From Streptomyces spongiicola (GTDB lineage: Bacteria > Actinomycetota > Actinomycetes > Streptomycetales > Streptomycetaceae): 64,000 nt of DNA. Shown piece after piece: positions 1-8,263 of this stretch (within the stretch, counting starts at the first letter, position 1; the number at the start of each line of letters is the position of its first letter). The DNA lies in NCBI RefSeq assembly GCF_003122365.1, contig NZ_CP029254.1, forward strand, positions 4,365,501 to 4,429,500. Reading direction: 5' to 3'. The notes beneath the pieces were generated by a model. The model saw only the letters and a list, made by a program, of their open reading frames with translations. It had not been told where the DNA came from and searched no databases. Both the position numbers and the translations under genes were made by a program.

Positions 1-26
1 CGCGCGGAGGGGTCGCTGAGGGAGCA

Positions 27-55
27 TTGACACCCCAAAACTGCGCGGTTACTTT
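27..55 (+). promoter_or_regulatory. Promoter of the ABC importer operon
   Basis: TTGACA at 27-32 is followed after 17 bases by TACTTT at 50-55, a good housekeeping-sigma arrangement reading toward the lipoprotein gene that starts at 124. The -10 box overlaps the first bases of the inverted repeat at 53-70, so a bound protein would block RNA polymerase. The same geometry occurs on the other strand at 9438-9466. Confidence 0.6.
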
Positions 56-70
56 CGGCCCAGGCCGAAA
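53..70. promoter_or_regulatory. Operator site 1 of a four-site regulon
   Basis: TTTCGGCCCAGGCCGAAA is a perfect inverted repeat: 8-bp arms around CA. It overlaps the -10 region of the promoter at 27-55. Close relatives lie at 4546-4565, 9423-9440 and 10958-10975, each upstream of a gene in this catabolic island. The shared pattern is TT-W-CGG-Y-C, two bases, then G-R-CCG-W-AA. Repression is inferred from position. The likely protein is the regulator encoded at 9570-10898. Confidence 0.7.
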
Positions 71-123
71 TCGCCGGGCTCTTCGCTCGTTTCCCCACGT
101 CCCCAGGGCTTCCGGAGGCCCCC

Positions 124-1383
124 ATGAAGACAGGGTTCAAGCGCGCCACCGTTCCTCTCGCACTGCTCGCCCTCACCATGCTCACGGCCGCCGGCTGCGG
201 CGACGGCGGCTCCGGGTCCGGGAAGCTCACCGTGTGGATGTACCCGGTGATCATGGATCCCAAGGCCAACGCCGCCTACTGGGACGGGATCGAGAAGGGG
301 TTCGAGGCGAAGGAGAAGGGCGTCGACCTCAGCATCGAACTGCTGCCCTGGGAGAACCGGGACCAGAAGCTCGCCACCGCCTTCGGCAGCGGCAAGGGCC
401 CCGACGTGGTCCTGCTCGGTCCCGACCAGATCCCCCAGTACCAGGCCACCGGTGCGCTCCGCCCGGTCGACCGGGCCATCGGGGAGGCCCGGAGCGCCTT
501 CCGCCCGACTGCCCTGGAGGCCATGAGCCGGGACGGCAAGGTGTACGCGGCCCCGATCTACCACACCGTCACCAGCACGCTCTACAACAGGAAGCTGCTG
601 GAGAAGGCGGGGGTCACCGAGCCGCCCGCGACCTGGGACGCCGTCAGGGCCGCCGCCCCCAGGCTGAAGCAGGCCGGGGCGTCCACGCTCGACTACTCCG
701 CCAGCAACGAGGCCTCGCTCAACATGAGCTTCTACCCGCTGCTGTGGCAGGCGGGCGGCAGGGTCTTCGCCGACGGCGGCAGGAAGGCGGCGTTCAACAG
801 CCCCGAGGGCGTCGAGGCGCTCACCTTCCTCGTCGACCTCTACAAGAGCGGGGCCGTGCCGAGGTCGGCCATGAACAACGCCAACCTCTTCACCGACCAG
901 GCACTCGGCAGGCAGCAGGTCGCCATGGGCTACACCAACACCCCGGCCGACGCGGTGCTGGCCGAGAAGGCCTGGGGCAAGGGCAACGTGATCGTCGGCC
1001 CGGCCCTCACCGGCCCCGGCGGGCAGGTCTGCTTCGGCATGCCCGGCGGGCTCGGCATCAACGCCAGGTCCGCCGACGTCCAGGGTGCCGAGAGGTTCAT
1101 CGCCTACATGGTCCAGCCCGCCCAGATCGAGTCCATGGGCAGGGCGGGCGGCTTCTTCTCCCCGCGGACCGATGTGACCGTGCCGCACGGCGGCGCCCAC
1201 GCCAAGGAGTACGAGGAGGCGCTGGACCGCACCCATCCGGGTGAGCCGAACCCGGCGGCCCGTCAGTTGATGGCACTTCTCAGCCCGGAGATCCAGGCGG
1301 CCCTGACCGGGAAGAAGAGCCCCGAGGAGGCTCTGGCCGCCGCCGCGGCCGCGGCCGACGAACTGCTGGCGCGTCAGCGTTGA
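124..1383 (+). CDS. ABC transporter substrate-binding lipoprotein (sugar type)
   Basis: This is a 419-residue extracellular solute-binding protein of the carbohydrate ABC importer family. The N-terminus has basic residues, a hydrophobic stretch and a lipobox ending LTAAGC, with Cys25 the expected lipidation site, so the mature protein should be anchored outside the membrane. The body has the usual features of family 1 binding proteins, including the YHTVTSTLYNRKLLEKAG segment. The stop codon overlaps the TTG start of the first permease, so translation is coupled. Substrate cannot be read from the sequence. Neighbouring lyase, enolase-superfamily and aminotransferase genes suggest a sugar acid, amino sugar or related compound, which is inference. 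Confidence 0.9.
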   Translation: MKTGFKRATVPLALLALTMLTAAGCGDGGSGSGKLTVWMYPVIMDPKANAAYWDGIEKGFEAKEKGVDLSIELLPWENRDQKLATAFGSGKGPDVVLLGPDQIPQYQATGALRPVDRAIGEARSAFRPTALEAMSRDGKVYAAPIYHTVTSTLYNRKLLEKAGVTEPPATWDAVRAAAPRLKQAGASTLDYSASNEASLNMSFYPLLWQAGGRVFADGGRKAAFNSPEGVEALTFLVDLYKSGAVPRSAMNNANLFTDQALGRQQVAMGYTNTPADAVLAEKAWGKGNVIVGPALTGPGGQVCFGMPGGLGINARSADVQGAERFIAYMVQPAQIESMGRAGGFFSPRTDVTVPHGGAHAKEYEEALDRTHPGEPNPAARQLMALLSPEIQAALTGKKSPEEALAAAAAAADELLARQR

Positions 1384-2393
1384 GGAAGGCCGCCACCGAC
1401 GAGATCGCCCCGGACGAGGGCGGCGGACCGCCGGGAGCGGGCGGCCCGTCCTCCGGTGCGGAGGGCACGGGTTCCCCCGGCCGCGGGCCCCGGGCCGCCC
1501 CCGCGGCCGCAGGGGCACGGAGCGGGATCCCGCGGCGGCGCGAGGCGCTGACCGGTCTCGCGTTCGTCGCGCCGATGCTCGCGCTGTTCGTCGTGTTCCG
1601 CTTCGGGCCGACGCTCGGGGCGGCGTTCCTCTCCGTCACCGACTACCGGCTCAGCGGGGAGTGGACGTTCATCGGAGCGGGCAACTACACCCGGCTCCTC
1701 GGCGACGACCTGTTCTGGGAGAGCCTCGGCGTCACCGTCGTCTACACGGCCCTGTACGTGCCGATGACCGTCGTCCTCGCCCTCGGCACGGCCGTCCTGC
1801 TCCACCGCACGCTCTGGATGCGCGGCTTCTTCCGCGGCCTGTTCTTCCTCCCGTACGTGACCAGCATCGTGCTGGCCGCCGTCATCTGGAAGTGGATCTA
1901 CGAGGTACAGGACGGGCTGATCAACGCCTCCCTCGGCCTGCTCGGCGCGGGTCCGGTCGACTTCCTCGGCAGCGAGTCCCTCGTCCTCCCGTCCATCGCC
2001 GCGGCCTCCGCGTGGAAGGGCTTCGGCTACTCCATGCTCATCCTGCTGGCCGGGTTGCAGTCCATCCCGCGCGAGGTCACCGAGGCCGCCACCATCGACG
2101 GCGCGAGCGGCTGGCAGCGCTTCCGCTGGGTGACGCTGCCCCTGCTGCGGCCGGTGCTGTTCTTCGTCCTCGTCATCGAGGCGATCCTCGGCTTCCAGGT
2201 CTTCGACGCGATGTACGTCATGACGGCGGGCGGGCCGGTCCGCGCCAGCTACTCGCTGGTGTACTTCCTCTACGACTCCGGCTTCAAGTTCTTCGACTTC
2301 GGCTACGCCAGTGCCGTCGGACTGGTCCTGTTCGTGATCGTCCTGGTGTTCTCGCTCATCCAGCGGAGACTCGTCGGAAGGGACGCGGACTGA
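1380..2393 (+). CDS. ABC transporter permease, MalF type
   Basis: This is a 337-residue integral membrane permease of the MalF/UgpA family. The cytoplasmic EAA loop is clear (TEAATIDGASGWQRF, then LP), and several membrane segments are predictable, starting near residue 55. The first 50 residues are a Pro/Gly/Ala-rich tail that may be cytoplasmic. The TTG start overlaps the lipoprotein stop, and a later start is possible because the tail is poorly conserved in composition. The stop overlaps the ATG of the second permease. No ATPase gene lies in the operon, as is usual for Streptomyces sugar importers that share an MsiK-type ATPase. Confidence 0.88.
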   Translation: MRKAATDEIAPDEGGGPPGAGGPSSGAEGTGSPGRGPRAAPAAAGARSGIPRRREALTGLAFVAPMLALFVVFRFGPTLGAAFLSVTDYRLSGEWTFIGAGNYTRLLGDDLFWESLGVTVVYTALYVPMTVVLALGTAVLLHRTLWMRGFFRGLFFLPYVTSIVLAAVIWKWIYEVQDGLINASLGLLGAGPVDFLGSESLVLPSIAAASAWKGFGYSMLILLAGLQSIPREVTEAATIDGASGWQRFRWVTLPLLRPVLFFVLVIEAILGFQVFDAMYVMTAGGPVRASYSLVYFLYDSGFKFFDFGYASAVGLVLFVIVLVFSLIQRRLVGRDAD

Positions 2394-3295
2394 TGGCGAC
2401 CCCGCCCACATCGGCCGAGCGGGCCGCGGCCCCCGCCCCCGGGCCCGTCTCCCCGCGCCAGGCCGGGACCGCGCGGCCCCCGCGGCGGGCGGCGGCCCGG
2501 CTGGGCCTGCCCGTGCTGCTGGTGCTGGTCGCCGTCGTGACCGTCACGCCGTTCGCCGTCATGGTGCTGGTGGCGTTCGCGCCCGCGGGCGGCCAGACCC
2601 TCCCGGGCGCCCTCGACGTCGGCCGCGCCACCCCGGACAACTTCGCCGACGTCCTGGCCGGCGCCGACATCACCCGCTGGGCCGTCAACTCGCTGGTCTA
2701 CTCGCTGGTGTCGGTGCTGCTCATCCTGCTGTTCTCGTCCATGGCCGGCTACGCGTTCGCCAAGAAGCGCTTCCCCGGCAGGGAGATCCTCTTCTGGTCG
2801 TTCCTGGCGACGCTGATGGTGCCGTTCCAGGCCACCCTCATCCCGTACTACATCCTCGTCTCGGAACTGGGCGGCGTGGACACGTACTGGGGCCTGATCG
2901 TGCCGACGCTCGCGAACTCGCAGGCCGTGTTCCTGATGCGTCAGTTCATCGTGCAGCTGCCCGACGAGCTGTTCGAGGCGGCGAAGATCGACGGGGCCTC
3001 CGAATGGCGGATCTACACGACGGTCGTGGTGCCGCTGATCCGGCCCGTGCTCGCCACGCTGGGCGTGTTCGTCTTCCTGTGGCACTGGAACGACTTCCTC
3101 TGGCCGCTGGTCATCGGCCAGTCGGAGGAGATGCGCACGCTCACCGTCGGGCTCGCCACCCTGGAAGGGGAGAACGTGGCGATCAACCAGGTCATGGCCG
3201 GGGCGACCATCACCGTCGTCCCCTGTCTGCTCGTCTTCGCGCTGCTCCAGCGCTACCTCACCGACTCGATCGCCACATCCGGGCTCAAGTCCTGA
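2393..3295 (+). CDS. ABC transporter permease, MalG type
   Basis: This is a 300-residue inner-membrane permease of the MalG/UgpE family, partner of the preceding permease. The EAA loop appears as FEAAKIDGASEWRIY followed by VPLIRPVL, and the family C-terminal GLKS is present. The start is ATG at 2393, overlapping the previous stop by one base; the open frame upstream is only a shadow of the first permease gene. The N-terminal 30 residues are a low-complexity Pro/Ala/Arg tail. It closes the importer operon, and no clear terminator hairpin was found in the 262 bases before the convergent oxidoreductase gene. Confidence 0.88.
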   Translation: MATPPTSAERAAAPAPGPVSPRQAGTARPPRRAAARLGLPVLLVLVAVVTVTPFAVMVLVAFAPAGGQTLPGALDVGRATPDNFADVLAGADITRWAVNSLVYSLVSVLLILLFSSMAGYAFAKKRFPGREILFWSFLATLMVPFQATLIPYYILVSELGGVDTYWGLIVPTLANSQAVFLMRQFIVQLPDELFEAAKIDGASEWRIYTTVVVPLIRPVLATLGVFVFLWHWNDFLWPLVIGQSEEMRTLTVGLATLEGENVAINQVMAGATITVVPCLLVFALLQRYLTDSIATSGLKS

Positions 3296-3557
3296 CCCGG
3301 CCCGCCCCGCGCGTCCCGGCAGGTCGTCTCGGGCTCGCTCGGCCTCTCTGAGAGCGTGCCCGTCCCGGGCCCGCCCGGCCTCGCGCGCCCCTGGGCCGGC
3401 GCGTTCCCCGGGGTGGCGGGTCGCCCGGGCTCGTGCGTTCCCCTGGGCTCGCTTGACGTGCCGGGCTGCCGCGCCCTCGTGACCGCGCTCGCCCTCTCGG
3501 GCTCACCGACCTCCCGCCACCCCCGCCGACGGGCGGCCCCGCCGCCCGCTCCACCGG

Positions 3558-4526
3558 TCAGCCGCCGAGTTCTCCGAACGCCTCGATGGCCCGCAGCGCG
3601 TCCGACTGCGGCATCCCCGGCGGCTGCACCCGCAGGACCAGTCCGTCGGCGCCCATCTCCGCGTACCCGCCGATCCGTTCACGGCACTCGTCCATCGAGC
3701 CGATCACCGAACGGGCCGCGATGTCGTCCCACTGCTGGGCGTAGCGCGCCGCGTCCGCCGAGGTGCGCTTCCAGTCGCCGTAGGCGTCGTACAGCGCCCG
3801 CAGCGGCCGCTCCAGCGCATCCCGGGCGCGCTGGGTGGTGGCGGCGGCGTACCCCTCGCGGCAGACGATGACCTCGGCGCCCAGCGAGCCGGGACCCCGC
3901 GGGTAGGAACGGTAGGCGCGGATCTTCTCCGGCAGCTCCTCGTCCGTCTCGTTGAAGGACGTGGTCCAGCCGTCGCACATCCGGGCCGTGCGCTCCAGCG
4001 CGGCGGGCACCCGGCCACCGTTCCAGATCCCGGGCCGCGGGTCCTGTACGGGCCGCGGCGACAGATACGCACCCTCGACCCGGGTCCAGCGGCCCTCGAA
4101 CGTCACCTCCTCCTCGGTCCACAGCCGGGTGAGCAGCTCCAGGCACTCCTCGAACCGCGGCACGCGCTCCTCGGGCCCGGTGCCGAACAGCGTGAACTCC
4201 TCGGGCCGGTAGCCCAGGACGAAGCCGGCGGTGAGCCGGCCGCCCGACAGGACGTCGATGTGCGCCAGCGCCTCGGCGAGCCACACCGGCTGGTGGACCG
4301 GTGCGATGAGGCCCGCCGTCGCCAGTCCGATCCGCTCGGTGTGCGCGGCGAGATAGGCCAGGGAGGTGATCGCCTCGTGGTAGCCGGGCCGGTGCAGATG
4401 GCGCTCGCCCAGCACCACCCAGGAGAACCCGGCCTGTTCGGCGAGCCGGACCTGCTCCACCGCGTCGGCGAACCGTGGCCGGTCGGCCTTGTCCGCATAG
4501 AGGTTGACGTAGAGGCCGAGGCGCAT
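3558..4526 (-). CDS. LLM-class (luciferase-like) flavin or F420 oxidoreductase
   Basis: This is a 322-residue TIM-barrel protein of the bacterial luciferase-like superfamily. The start MRLGLYVNLY, the segment SWVVLGERHLHRPGYHEA, the LATAG strand and the SGGRLTAGFVLGYRPEEF motif are typical. Such proteins use FMNH2 or F420 to oxidise or reduce small substrates in the cytoplasm. The ATG at 4526 was chosen because it begins the first beta strand and has GGAAGGGA about 10 bases upstream. The open frame continues far upstream through the CRISPR-like array, but that is a high-GC artefact. It is divergent from the DapA-family gene, and operator site 2 lies between them. Substrate is unknown. Confidence 0.85.
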   Translation of the reverse strand: MRLGLYVNLYADKADRPRFADAVEQVRLAEQAGFSWVVLGERHLHRPGYHEAITSLAYLAAHTERIGLATAGLIAPVHQPVWLAEALAHIDVLSGGRLTAGFVLGYRPEEFTLFGTGPEERVPRFEECLELLTRLWTEEEVTFEGRWTRVEGAYLSPRPVQDPRPGIWNGGRVPAALERTARMCDGWTTSFNETDEELPEKIRAYRSYPRGPGSLGAEVIVCREGYAAATTQRARDALERPLRALYDAYGDWKRTSADAARYAQQWDDIAARSVIGSMDECRERIGGYAEMGADGLVLRVQPPGMPQSDALRAIEAFGELGG

Positions 4527-4545
4527 CGGGGCGTGAATCCCTTCC

Positions 4546-4565
4546 TTTACGGTCCGGACCGCAAA
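4546..4565. promoter_or_regulatory. Operator site 2 of the regulon
   Basis: TTTACGGTCCGGACCGCAAA is an almost perfect inverted repeat (9 of 10 positions pair) between the divergent LLM oxidoreductase (start 4526) and DapA-family gene (start 4647). It matches the other three sites. Just downstream, 4581-4620 holds a 9-bp tandem repeat (GCGATGGCC and variants) in the leader of the DapA-family gene. Confidence 0.65.
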
Positions 4566-4646
4566 GGCTAGCGTAGCCGCGATGGCCGCGATGGCCGCGA
4601 TGGCCGCGACGACCGCGACGACCGCGGCAGACGGGAGAGGACGCCC

Positions 4647-5615
4647 ATGCCCGCGACGGACCTGCTGGTGCGCCGGCTCCGCGGCACGGTGCTGCCCGCG
4701 GTCGCGACGCCCATGGACGCGCGCGGCGTCGTCGACTTCGCGGCGCTGCGCCGCTACGCCGGTTACGTCGCCGGGCAGTCGGTCGGCGGAGTCGCCGTCT
4801 GGGCGCACACGGGCCGCGGGCTGCACCTCTCCGAGGAGGACCGCGGCCGGGTGCTCGGGGTCTGGCGGTCCGCGGTGGAAGGGCCGGTGGTGGCGGGAGC
4901 CGGCGTGCCGCGGTCCGTGCGGGCCGAGCGGCCGCGCGACGTGGTGGACGCCACCGTCGCGATGGCGGTACGGGCGGCCGAGGGCGGAGCCGACGCCGTG
5001 ATGGTCTATCCGCCCGCCCTGCTGGCCGGCGACGACGACGCGGCCGTCGCCCTGCACCGGGAGGCGGCCGCCGCGAGCGGGCTTCCCGTGCTCGGCTTCC
5101 TGCTGCACGGCGAGGCGGGCGGATATCCCTACCCGCCGCGGCTGGTCCGCAGGCTGCTCGGTCTGCCGTCCGCGGCCGGCCTCAAACTCGCCACCCTGGA
5201 CCGGGCGATGGCCTGCCAGGACGCGATCCGGGCGGCACTGCCCACCGGGAAGCTGGTCGTCACCGGCGAGGACCGGATGTTCGGCCCCTCGCTGATGTGG
5301 GGCGCCGACGCGGCGCTCGTCGGCATCGCGGCGGCCCGCGTACCGCTGACGACCGCGGTGCTGGACGCCTGGCGCGAGGGCGACCACGGGGCGTTCGTCC
5401 GGGCCTCGGCACGGCTCGACGCCTTCGCCGGGGCCACGTTCCTCGATCCGATCGAGGGCTATGTGCAGCGCATGCTGTGGGCGGCGGTGTGGGAGGGGAT
5501 CCTCCCGGAGGAGGCGGCCCACGATCCGTACGGCCCGCGCCTGCCCGGCGCGGAACGCCGGGCGGTGGTCGAGTGCCTGGAGGAACTCGCGAAGGAGCCG
5601 GACACTCCCCACTGA
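4647..5615 (+). CDS. DapA-family (class I aldolase-fold) lyase
   Basis: This is a 322-residue protein of the dihydrodipicolinate synthase / N-acetylneuraminate lyase family. The Schiff-base lysine is Lys180 in GLKLATLD. The catalytic Tyr expected about 28 residues earlier (YNVP in DapA) is Phe151 in LPVLGFLLHG, so it is unlikely to be a true lysine-pathway enzyme. A retro-aldol or dehydratase role on a sugar-acid-like substrate fits the context better, which is inference. The ATG at 4647 has GGGAGAGGA 6 bases upstream. The gene is divergent from the LLM oxidoreductase and shares operator site 2 with it. Confidence 0.85.
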   Translation: MPATDLLVRRLRGTVLPAVATPMDARGVVDFAALRRYAGYVAGQSVGGVAVWAHTGRGLHLSEEDRGRVLGVWRSAVEGPVVAGAGVPRSVRAERPRDVVDATVAMAVRAAEGGADAVMVYPPALLAGDDDAAVALHREAAAASGLPVLGFLLHGEAGGYPYPPRLVRRLLGLPSAAGLKLATLDRAMACQDAIRAALPTGKLVVTGEDRMFGPSLMWGADAALVGIAAARVPLTTAVLDAWREGDHGAFVRASARLDAFAGATFLDPIEGYVQRMLWAAVWEGILPEEAAHDPYGPRLPGAERRAVVECLEELAKEPDTPH

Positions 5616-5790
5616 GCCGGCCGGGGACCGGCGGATGGTCGCGGCCGCCCCGGGTGTTCGCAGGTGCGCGGTTTCGCGGATGCGCAGGTGCGCGGGGTCG
5701 ACCTGCTCGGGCCGGTTGATCGGGGCGGGCGTGTTGCGCGGGTGCGCGAGTGCGCGGACTATCCCTTCCGCGCGATCGCGAGCTTCACGC

Positions 5791-6255
5791 GACATCCCGC
5801 GCGCGTGCGTGTGCGCACTGGAGGAGCGGATCGAGTTGCTGGAGCGGCCCCGACATCCCGCGCGCGTGCGTGTGCGCGGCGGCGCGAGGTCGCCGGAGCA
5901 GCCGAGGGAGCCGGCATCCCGCGCGTGCGTGTGTGCGTGCCGCTGATCACGCGTGCCGAGTGAGCCTCCGTGCGGCATCCCGCGCGTGCGTGTGTGCGTG
6001 GAGGGTGGGCCTCCAGCAGGGTGGTGATCTGGGCGACATCCCGTGCGTGCGCGTGTGCGCGGCTCCTGGCGGACAGCGACGTCACCGTCGTGCCCGACAT
6101 CCCGCGCGTGCGCGTGCGCGTGTGCGCGGCGGCTTCTGCCCCTGCCCGAGACGGCGCTGAACGACATCCCGTGCGTGCGCGTATGTGCGCCGTCGTCCTC
6201 GCCGGAGAAGTCCCGGACGTGTCGACAATCCCGCGCGTGCGAGTGCGCGTGTGCG
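5791..6255. CRISPR. CRISPR-like array, 61-bp period, atypical or degenerate repeats, no cas genes in view
   Basis: Eight copies of a GC-rich element (core CATCCCGCGCGTGCGTGTG) begin at 5793, 5854, 5915, 5976, 6037, 6098, 6165 and 6226. Six of seven intervals are exactly 61 bp; the exception is 67 bp, where one copy carries an extra GCGTGC. Between copies lie about 32-35 bp that do not resemble each other. Sixty-one bases is the 29 + 32 layout of type I-E arrays, and the reverse-complement end GCGGGATGTC resembles I-E repeat ends. The classic CCCC/GGGG stem is missing and the copies vary. Worn copies continue to the left (about 5650-5760). The rest of the 5616-6530 gap is GC-rich with no convincing gene. 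Confidence 0.5.
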
Positions 6256-6530
6256 CGGTTTCGGCCTGCACGTAGTTGAAGGAGACGTCGAAAGGCGCCG
6301 CGGGTGCCCGGGTGCCCGGGTGCGCGGGTTCGGCGGTTCGGCGGACGGGCGCCCGGGGGCCGGCGCACGGGGGATACGCGGGCGGTCGTGGGTCCGGCAA
6401 GCGGGCCGGGGCCCGACGGACGGCCGGTCCCCGACGGACGGGCCGGGGCCCGCGAGGTGGCCCGGCGGCAGCGCGGGCAACGGGCCGGGGGTGGCCGACC
6501 GGGCACCCCCGGCCCTGCGGCCCCGGTACC

Positions 6531-7271
6531 TCAGGCGGGGATCTCCAGCCCGAACAGGTCCGCCGCGTTCCGCCACAGCACCCGGTCCAGTTCCGCGGGG
6601 GTGAGCCCGGCGTCCCGCAGGACCCCCAGCGACCAGCAGGGGTCGATCAGTGTTGCGTCCGTGCCGAACAGCAGCCGCTCCACCGGCACCCCGGCCTCCC
6701 GCGCGTACGCGATCCGGCCCGAGTCGGCGGCGGTACGGCAGTGCTCCAGGTACAGCCCCTCGCACGAGGCGGCCGCGTGCGCCGCCTCGCGCCAGGCTTC
6801 TCCGCCCGCGTGGCCCATGATCACCCTGAGCCCCGGTCGCGAGGCCACCATGTCGGGCAGTTGGAGGACCTCCCGTCCCCAGGTGTGCAGCAGCAGCGGC
6901 ACACCCGCCTCGGCGACCACGTCGAACGCCCCGGCCATCTCCCGCGAGCCGGGCAGCCGGCCCGGATAGTGCGTGTGGATCTTCGCCCCGACGAACCGCC
7001 CTGAGTCCAGGCAGCGGCGCAGGTCCGCGGCGCTCTCCTCGATCCGGTTCGGGTTCACCACGGCGTACCCGTACAGGCGCGGCCGGGACGCCAGTTCCTT
7101 CGTCAGCGCCGAGTTGCCGGCGACCGCGTCGTGGACCACCGCCTCCGACGCCGAGACCAGCTGGAGGTCGATGCCGTAGCGGTCCATCAGACGCAGGTTG
7201 TCGTCGGCGTCGCCGCAGCTGAGGTGGAACTGCCAGCGGCCCACGTGGGCGTGCACATCGATGATCGGCAT
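6531..7271 (-). CDS. Amidohydrolase-family (Amidohydro_2) metal-dependent hydrolase
   Basis: This is a 246-residue TIM-barrel hydrolase. The metal ligands expected for the family are visible: HxH in DVHAHVG near the N-terminus, His in LLLHTWG, His in MGHAGGE and Asp in LFGTDAT. It should act on a C-N, C-O or C-C bond of a small carboxylated or lactone substrate in the cytoplasm. The ATG at 7271 overlaps the stop of the upstream gene (ATGA), so it is third in a minus-strand operon: aminotransferase, degenerate amidohydrolase, this gene. Operator site 3 in front of the aminotransferase should control it. The exact substrate cannot be called. Confidence 0.85.
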   Translation of the reverse strand: MPIIDVHAHVGRWQFHLSCGDADDNLRLMDRYGIDLQLVSASEAVVHDAVAGNSALTKELASRPRLYGYAVVNPNRIEESAADLRRCLDSGRFVGAKIHTHYPGRLPGSREMAGAFDVVAEAGVPLLLHTWGREVLQLPDMVASRPGLRVIMGHAGGEAWREAAHAAASCEGLYLEHCRTAADSGRIAYAREAGVPVERLLFGTDATLIDPCWSLGVLRDAGLTPAELDRVLWRNAADLFGLEIPA

Positions 7272-8263
7272 CAGCTCAGCAGCTCCTCGACGTTCCCCGT
7301 GGCGACGGCGTGGCGCTCGTCGTCGGAGATGTCCGCGTACCGCAACCGCAGGGTCGACGGTGAGATGTCCATGAACGGGGTGCGCGAGCCGAAGACGAGA
7401 TGGCGGGCCCCCACCGAGTGCACCACCCGTTCGACGGAGTCGGGTCCCGACAGCATCCGCGTGGTGACCCGGAACCCGGGCTCCTCGCGCGCCATCAGCA
7501 GGAAGTCCGCGAGCAGATAGGCGTGCAGGTCCAGGAAGACCACATCGGCTCCCCGGCCCATCAGGGGAGGGCCGTAGCGCCGCGGATCACCGTCGTGGAG
7601 GAGCACCATCCCGCGCGCCAGGGCCAGCTCGACCACCCGCCGGTAGCCGGGGAAGCCCGGTTCGGCGGCCTGCTCGGCGGTGAACAGCCGCAGGAAGCGC
7701 ACCCCGGCCGCCGCCAGTTCGTCCAGCCGGTCCTCGGCGGTCATCGCGTCCCGGACGTCGACGGTGCCCACCGGCCGCAGCTCCGGGCAGCCGGCGAGGT
7801 CGCGCAGCGTCTCCTCGTTGCCCGCCCGGTCGTCGAACAGCGGCCCGCGCGTGGACAGGGCCAGGGCGCCGCCCACGGGGGAGTGTTCGAGGCGCCTGCG
7901 CACCTCCGCGAGTGTGACGTCCCGGTGGTGGCGGGGCCACGGCCCGTACAGCACGTCCACGTCCCAGCCGATCCGCTCCCGCGGAGACGGTGTCAGCCAG
8001 TCGTACGCGGGCCGTTGGTCGTGTACGTGCCGTCGGTCGTGCGCGGGTGGTCCGTCGTGTGCGTGCCGTCGGTCGTGCGTGGGCGGCCGGTCGTGTGCGG
8101 GTGGTCCGTCGTGTACGTGCCGTCGGTCGTGCGCGGGCGGCCGGTCGTGTGCGGGTGGTCCGTCGTATACGTGCCGTCGGTCGTGCGCGGGTGGTCCGTC
8201 GTGTACGTGCCGTCGGTCGTGCGTGGGCGGCCGGTCGCGGTCCGCCGCCGTGCTCGTACTCAT
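7271..8263 (-). CDS. Amidohydrolase-like protein lacking the usual metal ligands
   Basis: This is a 330-residue protein whose C-terminal 235 residues have the layout of Amidohydro_2 proteins (GALALSTRGP, GVRFLRLF, VFGSRTPFMD). The N-terminal HxH is replaced by DVLYGPW, and the GTD motif is replaced by GSR, so it probably cannot bind metal normally. Residues about 10-95 are a His/Asp/Pro/Arg-rich repeat encoded by the tandem repeat at 7990-8240. The ATG at 8263 overlaps the aminotransferase stop, and its own stop overlaps the next ATG. It may be a structural or regulatory partner of the intact amidohydrolase downstream, which is inference. Confidence 0.75.
   Translation of the reverse strand: MSTSTAADRDRPPTHDRRHVHDGPPAHDRRHVYDGPPAHDRPPAHDRRHVHDGPPAHDRPPTHDRRHAHDGPPAHDRRHVHDQRPAYDWLTPSPRERIGWDVDVLYGPWPRHHRDVTLAEVRRRLEHSPVGGALALSTRGPLFDDRAGNEETLRDLAGCPELRPVGTVDVRDAMTAEDRLDELAAAGVRFLRLFTAEQAAEPGFPGYRRVVELALARGMVLLHDGDPRRYGPPLMGRGADVVFLDLHAYLLADFLLMAREEPGFRVTTRMLSGPDSVERVVHSVGARHLVFGSRTPFMDISPSTLRLRYADISDDERHAVATGNVEELLS
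7990..8240. repeat. In-frame tandem repeat, mixed 24/36-bp units
   Basis: The + strand alternates units such as GTACGTGCCGTCGGTCGTGC and GGGTGGTCCGTCGTGT about seven times. On the coding (-) strand this gives repeats of the type DRRHVHDGPPAH inside the degenerate amidohydrolase. Units are nearly identical, so the expansion is recent. Confidence 0.85.

Noticed and set aside
5791..6255. A confident type I-E CRISPR call
   Set aside because: The period fits, but repeats lack the normal stem, vary between copies and no cas genes are visible, so it is reported only as CRISPR-like.
3558..6506. A continuous minus-strand frame of 982 codons joining the LLM gene to the CRISPR-like array
   Set aside because: The upstream part only translates repeats and GC-rich DNA; the LLM fold starts at the ATG at 4526 with a ribosome site.
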